Source of the DNA: a virus
Direction: 5' to 3' (one strand)
Length of the DNA: 30,265 nucleotides
Virus record (IMG/VR): IMGVR_UViG_3300030060_001273
Location: 1-30,265 of that record
Made by a program: the position numbers and the translations under genes
The notes under the pieces: generated by a model
What the model was told of the DNA's origin: nothing
Database searches by the model: none
What the model saw: the letters and a program-made list of their open reading frames with translations, nothing else
Shown here: positions 1 to 10,000 of the stretch, in pieces
Layout: each line of letters begins with the position of its first letter
Position numbering within the stretch: the first letter of the stretch is position 1

Positions 1-400
1 GTTCCCAGTAAGAATAAAAGACCAAGAACACGATATTAAAGTAGATAATGAAATGATTGAACTATCACATACACCTACTGGATGTTTAATGTTAAAAAGA
101 AGTGTATTAGAAAAAATGATTAAACACTATCCAGAGTTGAATATCCGCCAAGAAACTGTAGTTGACGGAGAAAAAGTATTAAAACCTAATCTCTATAATT
201 TTTTTGATACTTACTACGATAAAGAAACTAAGCGATACTATGGTGAGGACTTTGCTTTTTCAAGGCTATGGAATAAAATTGGTGGTAAGTGTTATGCTCT
301 AATAACAGAATATATTACTCATGTCGGTGAGTTCCAATACACTGGTAGACTTATTGACGAAATGATTCCCCAAAGTATTGATACTTCGTCTAAGAAATAG
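1..400 (+). CDS. Glycosyltransferase-like protein, C-terminal part (5' truncated)
   Basis: The reading frame is open from base 2, so the gene begins left of the window; only about 132 C-terminal residues are present. The internal ATG at 53 has no good ribosome-binding site and is probably not the start. The segment TGCLMLKRSVLEKM, then FFDTYYD, then GEDFAFSRLW and a late ITHVGEF with a histidine, follows the pattern of the C-terminal half of small GT-A-fold glycosyltransferases found in marine phages, where an acidic ED and a His contribute to catalysis or metal binding. It presumably modifies a glycan or a virion component, but the donor and acceptor cannot be told. It lies 36 bases before the first complete virion gene, in the same direction. 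The family call rests on motif resemblance only, since the N-terminal nucleotide-binding half and its DxD are outside the window. Confidence 0.6.
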   Translation, partial: FPVRIKDQEHDIKVDNEMIELSHTPTGCLMLKRSVLEKMIKHYPELNIRQETVVDGEKVLKPNLYNFFDTYYDKETKRYYGEDFAFSRLWNKIGGKCYALITEYITHVGEFQYTGRLIDEMIPQSIDTSSKK

Positions 401-436
401 TAGAATATACCTAACAAATATATATAGGAGAAATTT

Positions 437-1234
437 ATGATAGTACCAATAGCTGCTGGAGTAGGAAGTTTTCTGTTAGCGAAAGCAAGTGGAGCAAGTA
501 ACAGAGATGCTTTAATAGCTGGTGGTATAGGTGCTTTATCTGGATATGGTTTAGCTGGTGGTACATTTGGAACTGGTAAGGCATTATTAACAGGAGCAGA
601 TGCAACTACAAAAGCTGGATTGTTAGGTATTGCACAACAATCAGCACCAGTAGCAATAGCAGGAGGATTAGGAGCAGGAACTTTAGTAAGTGCTATGAAC
701 GCACCAACTCCACAACAAGCAGATTTGTCTGGGCAACAATTTAGAACAGGTTTTGAAGGAACTGACCCACAAGCATACGCAAGAGCTACGGAAAATTTAC
801 AAGGCATTACACAAACCGCATCTTACGCACCAGACCCCTCGCAACAAGGAACAGTAACACCTAGTGTATATGACTTTGATAATACACAAATGTACACAGC
901 AAAAGAAGGTGGGTTAGCTGAGATAAAAAGATTTAAAGAAGGTGGAGTAAATTATCTACCTAGTAAAAAAGAACACGATGAGGGCGATGTTAATAATTAT
1001 GTAAGAGCTACTGGATATGTAGAAGATGGTAGTGGAACTGGTGACAAAGATACAGATACAATGTTAGCACAGTTAGCAGATGGTGAATTTGTCAGTAGAG
1101 CAGATGCGGTATTAGGTGCTGGTATTATGGAAGGTGCAAACCCAGAAGATTTTAAAGAGATGAGAAAAATGGGAGCAAAGTTTTTTTATAAACAACAAGA
1201 CCAGTTGAAGAGAATATACGATATTACTTCATGA
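437..1234 (+). CDS. Putative virion structural protein with DGEF motif
   Basis: This 265-residue protein starts at an ATG behind GGAG at 427-430. Residues 1-100 are rich in Gly, Ala and Leu, with two or three short hydrophobic stretches, and may insert in or cross a membrane. The C-terminal half is polar. Residues about 205-225 contain DTMLAQLADGEFVSRADAV, a form of the S/DTVPAMLxPGEFV motif that recurs in phage tail and tail-associated proteins, where it is thought to be structural. The gene overlaps the next by four bases (ATGA), so translation is probably coupled. Its place at the head of the internal-protein cluster suggests a tail or ejection role. No enzyme motif is visible. The structural assignment is an inference from motif and context. 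Confidence 0.55.
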   Translation: MIVPIAAGVGSFLLAKASGASNRDALIAGGIGALSGYGLAGGTFGTGKALLTGADATTKAGLLGIAQQSAPVAIAGGLGAGTLVSAMNAPTPQQADLSGQQFRTGFEGTDPQAYARATENLQGITQTASYAPDPSQQGTVTPSVYDFDNTQMYTAKEGGLAEIKRFKEGGVNYLPSKKEHDEGDVNNYVRATGYVEDGSGTGDKDTDTMLAQLADGEFVSRADAVLGAGIMEGANPEDFKEMRKMGAKFFYKQQDQLKRIYDITS

Positions 1235-1644
1235 TTGACATAAAAGCATTAGATGTTGATTCTTGTTGGAGTGATGCATCAGAAGTTTTAAAAGATGCAA
1301 TAGACATGAGTAATGGTCGCCACACTTTAGAGACGACCTACGAAGGATGTAAATTAGGTACAATGAGTTTGTACGGAGTTTTTTATGGAGAAGCAATTTT
1401 GAGTTATTTTGTAACATCACAAGTAATTTACCCAAACAAAAAAATATTAGGAATTATATTTTGTGGTGGCGATAGAGTAATAAAATTTATTAAAGAGATA
1501 GAACACTTTTTTAAATTAGAAGCTATTAAAGAAAACTGCAAAGGATTAGAAATTATAGGAAGAAAAGGTTGGGATAGAATAATTAAAAATACACCTAATC
1601 TTGAGTTCAAAGCTAAAGGAATATTTTATGAAATGGATGCTTAA
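1231..1644 (+). CDS. Acyltransferase-fold-like virion protein (T7 gp13-like position)
   Basis: The protein has 137 residues. The pattern of an early CW, a central strand, and a late LEIIGRKGWDRIIK followed by FYEMDA resembles small phage proteins related to the GNAT acyltransferase fold that sit between tail-tube and internal-core genes. In T7 the protein at this position is gp13, needed for correct internal-core assembly. No clear acetyl-CoA-binding Q/RxxGxG/A loop is seen, so enzyme activity is doubtful. The start overlaps the preceding stop as ATGA, and the next gene begins 17 bases before this one ends. Function is inferred from gene order and weak sequence resemblance. Confidence 0.5.
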   Translation: MIDIKALDVDSCWSDASEVLKDAIDMSNGRHTLETTYEGCKLGTMSLYGVFYGEAILSYFVTSQVIYPNKKILGIIFCGGDRVIKFIKEIEHFFKLEAIKENCKGLEIIGRKGWDRIIKNTPNLEFKAKGIFYEMDA

Positions 1645-2716
1645 ACTTCTACCGAATAAGTTTAAAGTTTGGTTATATAAAAAACTATATTGTGATATTG
1701 CACAACAAGGAGAATATGAAGATACAGAACTAGCTCATGTTAACCCTTATGAAGTAAAGATATTAAAACAAATAGGTGGTAGTGGTGAGGTAAATAGTAA
1801 GACTGGATTACAAGGTTATTTTGGAGGTGGCGGTTCAGCTCCAGCACCAGCTCCATCTGGAGGTTCTGGTACGCAAGAAACTATCTCAAGAGAAGCTCCA
1901 GAAATAGAAGCAAGAAAATTAGCATTATACGATCAAGCTATAGAACTAGCTAGACAACCTATGACTATACCAGAATATCAAGTGGCAGGTCCTTCACCAT
2001 TAGAAAGACAAGCCTTTACACAATCTGGTCAGACTGGTATTGGAGCAGTGCCAGTACAAGCTGGTATCGGTAGCACAGTAGCTGCTGGTCAAACAGCAAT
2101 GCAAGACATAACACAACAAGGCGGTTTGATTGATTCTTTTATGAACCCTTATCAACGATATGTGATTGATGAAATCAATAGACAAAGTGCTATTAAACAA
2201 AACCAACAAGCTGCTCAAGCAGTGGAGGCAGGTGCTTTTGGTGGTGGTAGAGAAGGTATACAAAGAGCAGAAGAAGAAAGATTACGATTAGGGTTAATAG
2301 GTCAAGCACAAGCGGATGCGTTTAAAGATGCACGAGCCTCGGCTCAAGCTCAACAACAGTTTCAAACACAAGCTCTGTTAAATCAAGCAAGTGCGTTTTC
2401 TAATCTAGGACAGACACAACAACAAATGGCTCAGAAAGATATAGCTCAACAATTATCTTCTGGTCAGTTACAAAGAGACATAGCACAAAAAGGTTTGGAA
2501 GCTCAAAGAGCTACAGAAGTTGCAAGACAAGCTGAACCATTTCAAAGAATTGAATTTGCAAAAGGTATTATGACTGCTTTACCAACTACAGCATCACAGA
2601 TTACTGCAACGACAGGACCAGGTGCTAATCCACTAGCACAAGCAGCAGGTGCTGGTATAGGTGCATATGCAGCTTATAATTTATTAAAACCAACTGGACA
2701 ACAAACACCTCAATAG
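1628..2716 (+). CDS. Ala/Gln-rich internal virion protein (gp14-like position)
   Basis: The ATG at 1628 is preferred over an in-frame TTG at 1601 because AAAGGA (1615-1620) lies seven bases upstream; this gives 362 residues. A short basic, amphipathic N-terminus (KWMLKLLPNKFKVWLYKKL) is followed by a Gly/Ala/Pro linker (about residues 65-90). The long Ala/Gln-rich helical body includes FMNPYQRYVIDEINRQ and AGAFGGGREG, a signature seen in many unannotated marine phage structural proteins. The C-terminus is Ala/Gly-rich and mildly hydrophobic. Composition and position match T7 gp14-type proteins, which form part of the internal core and are ejected with the DNA. No catalytic motif is seen. The family is recognised, but its exact role is not established. 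Confidence 0.55.
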   Translation: MKWMLKLLPNKFKVWLYKKLYCDIAQQGEYEDTELAHVNPYEVKILKQIGGSGEVNSKTGLQGYFGGGGSAPAPAPSGGSGTQETISREAPEIEARKLALYDQAIELARQPMTIPEYQVAGPSPLERQAFTQSGQTGIGAVPVQAGIGSTVAAGQTAMQDITQQGGLIDSFMNPYQRYVIDEINRQSAIKQNQQAAQAVEAGAFGGGREGIQRAEEERLRLGLIGQAQADAFKDARASAQAQQQFQTQALLNQASAFSNLGQTQQQMAQKDIAQQLSSGQLQRDIAQKGLEAQRATEVARQAEPFQRIEFAKGIMTALPTTASQITATTGPGANPLAQAAGAGIGAYAAYNLLKPTGQQTPQ

Positions 2717-2723
2717 GATAGAT

Positions 2724-4403
2724 ATGGAAATAGATAACGAAAAATTAAGTGAAGAAGATATAAAATTTGGTTTTGAACCAAGGGCAAATGATGAGTTAAG
2801 AGAAAATATAAAAAACTCTAATACAAATAATCAAAATAACGATAATACACAACCAACAATTGTTACACCTACAACCACGACTACTGCACCAGTGTTCGAA
2901 AGAGACCAAAGAGTTGCTCTAACTTTATTACCTTTAGCGAGTGCATTGTTACAAGGTAAAACACAAGGTGGTCAATCACAGTTATCTGGTTTATTAGCTG
3001 CGACTGGTCAAGGACTTGCTGGTTCAGCAAATGCTGCCTTACAAATTGCACAACTAGAAGCACAAAATGCAAAAACAAAAACGACTACTCCTAAACAATA
3101 CAAGTTGCAACAAGGAGTTGGACAAGTTCAAATAGGTAATAAAATATTTACTCCACAGATGGGCAAAATAATAAGTTTAGATGATGCAACCGTAGCACAA
3201 TATCCAGTAGACACTTTTGTACAAGTTACACCAGATAAGAAAGGCACTATAAAAACTGAAAAGTTTGGTTTGTTTTATGTTGGTAGTAAAGAAGAGGCTA
3301 AAAGATTATATCCAAATAATCCAGAGATACAAAAATTAATAGTAGCAACTACTAAAAATCAAATTGGTAATCCAGTTGTTAAAGACAATCAAAGACTTCT
3401 TGCTAATGTAATATTTAAAGATGGAATACAAACAGAATCAAGACTAGATTTTGCCTCTAAACAACCTACTGGAATGAGAGATATTGCAAAAGGAACTTTA
3501 GAGTATCAACCAGATAAAGCTACTGCAAAAAAATATTTAGCAGACAGAGGAATTAAAGAAGGTATTGAGGGTTATAATTATGTTCTAGGAAAAATAGTAA
3601 ATAAAGATTTAGCAGGAAAGACAGTTTTTGAACAAAATGCAGCTTTAGTTATAAGTGCTGAAGCTCCAGATGTAGCAGGTGCTCCTATTACATCTGTAAA
3701 TTTAGTTCCTGAAAAAGATATAAAAAGTTTTACTTTTGAAACAAGAAAAGGATATGTTAAAAAACTGCAAGATAATTTAGCATCAGCTACTTCTCAATAT
3801 GGTCAATTAGAAAAAAGAATAGATGCAGTTTTAGATGTATTACCTAATACTCCAACAGGTGTAGTAGAAGCTAACTTATTACCTTTTAAAAGATATTTAG
3901 TGGGTCTTGGTTTTGGAGATATGAGTGATGTAAATAAATTGTCTGCTCAAGAATTAATAAAAAGTTCGTCTGATGCGTTAGCTCCATTAATGAGAGAAGC
4001 TGGTGCTGGTTCTACCTCTGATATGGAGTTTGAATCATATAGAAATGCAGCTGTGTCTTTAAAAAATTTACCTTTGGCAAACTATGTAAGTTTATATATG
4101 TTAAAGGCTATCAAAGAAAGTGTTTTACAGAGAACTGCTAAAAGAATAGATTTAGCACAAAATTTAAATAGAAGTACACTTAGTATAGAAGAACAAATTA
4201 AAAAAGAGGATAACGGTATTTTTAGAAAATATACAGGATTAAAAGACGATGCTGAAGAATTAGCATGGCTAAAAACTGTGCCTAGAGGTGAAGTTATTTT
4301 AAATAGGGATAAACTTGGTAATGCTATTTTTACCGATGACGATGGAAACGAGTTAGCTCAGTTTATAGTAAGTGATGGAGAAGGTGGAGCAATATTTCAA
4401 TAG
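2724..4403 (+). CDS. Putative internal/ejection virion protein (559 aa)
   Basis: It starts seven bases after the previous stop, with AGGATAG as a modest ribosome-binding site. The first 50 residues are acidic and Asn/Thr-rich and look disordered. They are followed by a hydrophobic Leu/Ala/Gly helix (about residues 55-110). The middle is a mixed alpha/beta region with repeated short strands (FVQVTPDKKG, GLFYVGSKEEAKRLYP). The C-terminal third is helical, with LMREAGAGSTSDMEFES near residue 430, a Gly-hinge motif often found in phage ejection proteins. It lies between two other large proteins of the same module. The position matches the T7 gp15 slot, but sequence similarity to gp15 cannot be claimed. 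No lytic transglycosylase motif was found. Confidence 0.5.
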   Translation: MEIDNEKLSEEDIKFGFEPRANDELRENIKNSNTNNQNNDNTQPTIVTPTTTTTAPVFERDQRVALTLLPLASALLQGKTQGGQSQLSGLLAATGQGLAGSANAALQIAQLEAQNAKTKTTTPKQYKLQQGVGQVQIGNKIFTPQMGKIISLDDATVAQYPVDTFVQVTPDKKGTIKTEKFGLFYVGSKEEAKRLYPNNPEIQKLIVATTKNQIGNPVVKDNQRLLANVIFKDGIQTESRLDFASKQPTGMRDIAKGTLEYQPDKATAKKYLADRGIKEGIEGYNYVLGKIVNKDLAGKTVFEQNAALVISAEAPDVAGAPITSVNLVPEKDIKSFTFETRKGYVKKLQDNLASATSQYGQLEKRIDAVLDVLPNTPTGVVEANLLPFKRYLVGLGFGDMSDVNKLSAQELIKSSSDALAPLMREAGAGSTSDMEFESYRNAAVSLKNLPLANYVSLYMLKAIKESVLQRTAKRIDLAQNLNRSTLSIEEQIKKEDNGIFRKYTGLKDDAEELAWLKTVPRGEVILNRDKLGNAIFTDDDGNELAQFIVSDGEGGAIFQ

Positions 4404-4411
4404 GATAAATT

Positions 4412-6817
4412 ATGGCATCAATTAAAACAAGCAAATCAGAAGTTAAAAATATAGACAAAGGAATAGAGTTTCCAGATATGCCTGAAATGACAGGAGAGTT
4501 TGCCACATTAGGTGACATACCAGAACAGTTTAAAATTATGTTTACAAGAGGTGCTTTTGGTAAGGCAGAGGTAATTAATAATGCTTATAAAGACGATGAG
4601 AGATATGGTGGAGTTTTTGTAGATAAATTTAACAATCCAATAGTAGTCTTTAATGATAAACCCTTCTATGTTAATAAAAAAGGATTATCTCGTACTGATT
4701 TTTCGGACTTTGCAGCAGAAATGGCAAAATTTGCAGGACCTACAAGAATAATGAGTGCTATTAAGTCTTTTGGTGGTAAAATATTATATGGTGTGCCTTT
4801 ATACGGAGGTACTGAACTAGGTGCAGAGGCTTTGAGTAATTTTTTTGCACCAGAAACTGCTGAAAAAAATGCTAAGTCTTTACAAGATTCTGTAGAGGAT
4901 GCAACAAAAGTTGGAGCATTATCAACAGCGACTGATATACTACTGCCTCCTACTTTTTCTTTAATGGGTCGAGCTGTAAAAAGTGGTACTACTGTGGGAT
5001 TAGATATAGCAAAAAATGTATTTCCTAGATATAAACCTGGTTTAGACAAAGTGACTGGTCAATCAATTTTAAAAGAAGCAGATATTGTAGGAGAAGAAGT
5101 AGCAAAAGAAGAAATACCTTTGACTATAGGACAAAGATTAGGAGATAAAATTCAACAAGGCAGAGAAGAGTTAATAAGATTTAGTAACGCTGCTGGAAAA
5201 AGAGCACAAGAAATTATTACAAACTTTGACGAAAAACAGTTACAAGTTGTTAGAAATATTGCTAATGGTTTAGCTGATAAATTTGGTTCTGGTTCTGGTA
5301 TATTAAAAAGTGAAACACCTATTCAAGATGTGGTAGAAGGCATTACCACCGTAGTTAAAGAAGGTGCAGAAAATATAAAAAAGAAATCTCAAGATTTATA
5401 TACTAAAGTACAAAATTCTGTTGACTCAAATACTGGTGTATCATCTATTGTTGTAGACACAACTACAGCTACCGATTTATCTCAAAAACTTGTACAACAA
5501 CTAGATGACAAAGGTTTAAATGAGGCAACTTTAAAAATTATGCCCATTTTAAAAAATGCTAGAAACCAAATTATAAATGAATTACCAAAAGCAAAAAATT
5601 TAGTTGATATACACAGACTACAAAAAAATATTAATTTACAATTTAGAGAAGCACAAGGAGAGCAAAAAAATTTAATAGGTATGTTAAAAGGTGGTTTAGA
5701 TGATGCTGTGTTTAAAAATATTGATGAGGGTTTATTGCTTGGTGATGAACAAGTTATAAAAGAATTAGCCGAGGCTACTGGCTTGTACAAAGATTACTTA
5801 ACTATTACTGGAAAAATACAAGGTAAAGATTTAGCTAAAAGAAAAGTTAATTCTATTTTAGAAAAACTTACTACAGAAGGTCTGTCTCCTCAACAAGTAG
5901 CTAATAGTATCTTTGGACATAATAAATTAAACAACCCAAGTGAAATGGTTACAGTAATTAATAAATTAGAAGCTATTTTACCTGCTGGTGCGAGAGACCA
6001 AGTAATGAAAAAATTAAAAGATGGTATTTTAGTAAAAGCATTTATGGGTAAAGACCCACTTAAAAATACAGTTGTAAATAGAACTTCAATCGTTAAAAAC
6101 TATAATGCAATATTTAAAGAAGGTAAAGAACTAGTCAACAGATTATTTACTAAAGATGAGTTAAACGCAATAGAAGTATTTAAAGATAAAGTGTTACCAA
6201 CAATAGCAGCAGAACAAAGAATTAATCCATCTGGAACAAGTTATCTAATGTCTACATTTTTAGCAGACACTCTTAAAGGAGGTTTACTATTAAATTTAGC
6301 AGGGTCTTTAGGAAAAACTGTTAGCTCTGTTGGTAGAATGACTCCAGTATTAAGTGAGGCATTTAAAGAGGGTTCTGAACAGATAGCTGAAAAACAAGCA
6401 AATGAAGCCATAGAAAATTTTATAATAAATATGGAAGTAAATCCTTGGATTAGTAGAGTAACTGGACAAGTAGTGAGAAACAAATTAATGGAAGAAAAAG
6501 GTGGGGATGTTGATATAAAAGAACTACCACCAGAGTTAAGACCTCAAAGTGCCATAGAGACTGATGAAGATATATTAGTTGCTGAAGCAGATGTACCAAA
6601 AGAAACACCACAACAAACAATAGGCAACATACAACCTTCACGACCCAACATTAATATTCAACCACCTACTAGAACAACGGAACAACCAGTACAGACTGCT
6701 TCCCTACCTACCACTCCTAATGCAAAAGGTATTGCGTCTCTTAATAAGGGGGAGCAGTTTGGGGGTTTATTTCCACAAGATGATCTAGGTAAGTTAATCG
6801 CTAATAGGAAAGTTTAA
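4412..6817 (+). CDS. Large ejection-type virion protein (801 aa)
   Basis: A long, mainly helical protein starts eight bases after its upstream neighbour. Near residues 65-100, GGVFVDKFNNPIVVFNDKPF followed by YVNKKGLSRTDFSDFAAE is a pattern common to the N-termini of large podovirus internal proteins: a short beta region leading into a membrane-prone helix. A hydrophobic Gly-rich segment follows (about residues 110-150). The central part is long charged helices likely to form coiled coils. The C-terminal 90 residues are Pro/Thr/Gln-rich and disordered, ending in GIASLNKGEQFGGLFPQDDLG. It occupies the T7 gp16-like slot, but the SLT peptidoglycan-hydrolase motif of gp16 was not found. The likely role is passage of DNA across the envelope; this is an inference. 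Confidence 0.5.
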   Translation: MASIKTSKSEVKNIDKGIEFPDMPEMTGEFATLGDIPEQFKIMFTRGAFGKAEVINNAYKDDERYGGVFVDKFNNPIVVFNDKPFYVNKKGLSRTDFSDFAAEMAKFAGPTRIMSAIKSFGGKILYGVPLYGGTELGAEALSNFFAPETAEKNAKSLQDSVEDATKVGALSTATDILLPPTFSLMGRAVKSGTTVGLDIAKNVFPRYKPGLDKVTGQSILKEADIVGEEVAKEEIPLTIGQRLGDKIQQGREELIRFSNAAGKRAQEIITNFDEKQLQVVRNIANGLADKFGSGSGILKSETPIQDVVEGITTVVKEGAENIKKKSQDLYTKVQNSVDSNTGVSSIVVDTTTATDLSQKLVQQLDDKGLNEATLKIMPILKNARNQIINELPKAKNLVDIHRLQKNINLQFREAQGEQKNLIGMLKGGLDDAVFKNIDEGLLLGDEQVIKELAEATGLYKDYLTITGKIQGKDLAKRKVNSILEKLTTEGLSPQQVANSIFGHNKLNNPSEMVTVINKLEAILPAGARDQVMKKLKDGILVKAFMGKDPLKNTVVNRTSIVKNYNAIFKEGKELVNRLFTKDELNAIEVFKDKVLPTIAAEQRINPSGTSYLMSTFLADTLKGGLLLNLAGSLGKTVSSVGRMTPVLSEAFKEGSEQIAEKQANEAIENFIINMEVNPWISRVTGQVVRNKLMEEKGGDVDIKELPPELRPQSAIETDEDILVAEADVPKETPQQTIGNIQPSRPNINIQPPTRTTEQPVQTASLPTTPNAKGIASLNKGEQFGGLFPQDDLGKLIANRKV

Positions 6818-6818
6818 A

Positions 6819-7049
6819 ATGGATAATATGATGTTATGGAACATCTTGCTAACACTGTTAGCTACTGGATTTGGTTGGGCATTTAATAAAATGTTTCAAG
6901 AAATAAAACGATTACAAATACTTCTCAATAAAACTAGAGAAGAGTATCTACCTAAAAAAGATTTTAATTCTGATTTTAAGGAGGTCTTAAATTATCTTCG
7001 TAGACTAGAGGATAAGCTAGATAGACACATGGAGAATAATCGTGGATGA
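6819..7049 (+). CDS. Small membrane-anchored coiled-coil protein
   Basis: The 76-residue protein has an N-terminal transmembrane helix (about residues 4-24, LWNILLTLLATGFGWAF) followed by a charged heptad-like helix (KMFQEIKRLQILLNKTREEYLPKKDF, then LNYLRRLEDKLDRHMEN). Proteins with this W-rich helix and the K-T-R-E-E and R-L-E-D-K-L-D pattern are widespread in phages, with some resembling holins or spanin-like accessory proteins. A holin role is possible, but one transmembrane segment and the virion-gene context do not decide it. The start is one base after the previous stop, and its end overlaps the next gene by eight bases. Confidence 0.6.
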   Translation: MDNMMLWNILLTLLATGFGWAFNKMFQEIKRLQILLNKTREEYLPKKDFNSDFKEVLNYLRRLEDKLDRHMENNRG

Positions 7050-10000
7050 AGAACAAGGTATCACTGCCCTAGGACCAGAGGATTTAGGTACTGTAGAGGT
7101 TACTCCAAATGTTGAAGAGACAGAACAAAAGGAATCTGCGTTTCCACAATTTACAGATGAAGCGAAAAGGCAAAGAGGTATTGAGGGATTTAAATCATTT
7201 AAGAAGGGTTTTAAACAGGCTTTACCATATATAGGACAGTTAGGTGCAGATTTAGTACCTGGTTCTGGTATTACAGAAATATTTGGACAACAAATTGATG
7301 TAGTAGAAGGAGGTAAAAGACTATCCTTTCCAAAACAAGTTGAAAGAACCACAGAATTAGCTAAAGAAGGTAAAACTACTGAGGCTATAGTTAGTGGTGT
7401 TGACACATTACTGACAGGAGCTGCTGGTGCTGGTGAAGGTATGATGGTTGCTGGAGCAGTTCTACCTTCAATTTATGGTAAGGCTTTATCGATTGCTGGA
7501 TGGGGATTATATGGATTATCAAAAGGTGGAAGAGCAATATTAAGAAACACTAAAACTGGTAAAAAAATATTAGCTGATATTGAAGGAAATGCACAGACTG
7601 GTTATGATATTAAAAGTATTAAAATTCCTGAAAATGTAGAATCTGATGACACTATTAAAACATTAGAAGATAATATAGATATAGAAACTGTGAAGACAGA
7701 TGACACCGATACAGAAGTTGCTATACCTGAAAACATAAAAGACTTAAATAACACAGAAGCGATTACCTCTTATGTTATAGCACCAGAGGATGTAAATAGA
7801 AATCAATTAATTGCAAAGATTGAAAACGACCCAGAAGTAAAAGCTAAGACAGATAAATATTTAGAGGAAAAAGGTTTTACGGAAGAAACTGTACCAGTAT
7901 TTAGATTAATTACTCCTAATAAAAAAGGTGCAGAGATTGGAGAAGAAAGTATAATATCTGGTTCATTAACACCAGAATCTAATATAGCCACTATGAGATA
8001 TTTTCAAGGAAGAGGTGGAGGTCAAAAACAATTAGTTCGTTATGATGTTCCAAAAAGTAGAATAAAGTTAGCTATGGGTGGTGTTAAAAATGACATTAAA
8101 CAAAGCTCAAATAAAATTATAAAAGAAAAAGGTATTGGTCAAACAGAACCTAAAAGAACTATGGCTGATTTGAGAGCAGAAGCTATGGGTGGTGGTAGAT
8201 TAAAAAGCAAAGTTACTAACCCAAGCAAAACAGCAAAAGAATTAATAGATATGCAAGATGAAGTAATTGCTGATGTTACTGGTTTGAAAAAAAATGTTTA
8301 TGAAGGAAATTATAATGAAATACTAGCAAATGATGTAGTAGAAAATATTACAAAAGGTAAGTATAAAAACTACGAACAAATGCAATCTGATTTACCTTCA
8401 AATAGAGATTTTACCACAAGTAAAGATGTTGATGATTTGTTTAGTAAAAAAGTTACATATGAACAGTTTGAAAAAATAAAAGATGACAGAGCAAAAGAAA
8501 CTTTTGATAAAGTAGTAAACTTTTACAAGTTAGATGCACCTAAACAAGATGAAGGTATCAAGGCTCTAGGACCTAAGACGATAGAAGATATAATCAAACC
8601 TAAAGGTGAAATACGAAGCCAAGGAGGTTTTAAATTTAATCCAGAAGTAACACAAAAGAACTTACGACTTCAAAAGACTAGATTAAAAAAGTTAAAAGAA
8701 GGAGTGCAAACAGCAGGAGAACCAAAAAACAAAAGAATAGTTTTAAAATCAGATAATCCAGATAATCCAGATTTTGCTATTGGTAAAATTAATTTTGACG
8801 ATTGGACTAAAAGAGTAGAAAAAGTTTTATCAGATGACGAAATAAAAGGAGCAACTAATTGGTATAGTGAAGTTTATGATTATTTTAAATCAGCTCCATA
8901 TATTAAAAGTGAGGAAGAAGCAAAGACTTTAGCTCAAGCATGGTTTGCTGGTGCACAAAGAAAGTCTCCACAAAAAGCATTAGCTAATGTTCTGTCAATA
9001 AGAAGTTTATTAAGACAAGGTAAAACTCCAGAAGAAATATTGGCAATGGACAAGATAGAAGAGGGTGGAACAGAACCTGCTACTAAAGCCATATTATCTG
9101 TGCTTACTGGAAGAGAGGCATCTGGTGTGGGTTTTAAAATATCAGATTTTCGAGACAACTTAGATAATAAAAATGTTAGGTCTGTTATGGGTAATGACCC
9201 AGAGGGTGGACAACCTTTTACAGTTGATGTTCACACAGGAAGAGATATGGGTTTAGTTGACCCATCTTTGTTAAGTTTATTAAAAGACAAGGGATATAAA
9301 ATACCAGATAATATTATAGATGATTTTGGTGAAGGTGGATTATCAAATGACTTGTATCAAAATAGAGCAATATTTGGTCTTGAGTTAACAGACCATTTAA
9401 ATAAAATTAAATGGAAAGGTAAAGACGATTGGCAACCCTCTGAAATACAAGCGATAGGTTGGACTACTTTAACAAATCTTTATGGGGGTGCTAATACTGC
9501 TGGTAATATCAAAGATGCTTTAAATTTAAATGTCCGTAGAGTTTCTATGGAAGTAAAACCTGGTACTGGCTCACCTTGGGATAAAATGTTTGGAAAAGAT
9601 TACTCTGAATTACCCATAAGCGACCAAATTAAAATTAACGATGAAATTACTAATGAAGCAATAAATGAAATAGCAAAAAGTGAAAATGTAGATTTATATA
9701 ACAATGTATTTGGTACTGGTGGTTGGCAAACTTATGTTAACCCAAGTACAGTTCAAGAAATTTTAGGTATTAAAAGTGAGGCAATACGAATAGGAGCTAA
9801 ATTAGGATATGTTCTTAATCAAACAGAAATTTATATTAATGGCTCTAAAGCATTGACTAAAAATCCTCAAGCATACACATACGATTTAGTTGAAAGAGAT
9901 TCTACAAAATTAAGAGACTCAAAATACATTAATGATTTGTTTACTCAAATATATGAAAAAACAAATGGTGTCATAGTTGGTTTTCAACCTATTGAAACCA

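Noticed and set aside
411-430. TATATAGGAG before the gene at 437 as another phage-polymerase promoter.
   Set aside because: Upstream bases do not match the 26052 element at the same spacing, and GGAG is explained as the ribosome-binding site.
319-807. 162-residue minus-strand ORF opposite the first virion gene.
   Set aside because: Low-complexity Pro/Ala translation of the antisense strand, no ribosome-binding site, and it overlaps a better-supported gene.
1601-1627. Longer form of the Ala/Gln-rich protein starting at TTG 1601.
   Set aside because: AAAGGA is correctly spaced for ATG 1628 and no site precedes the TTG.
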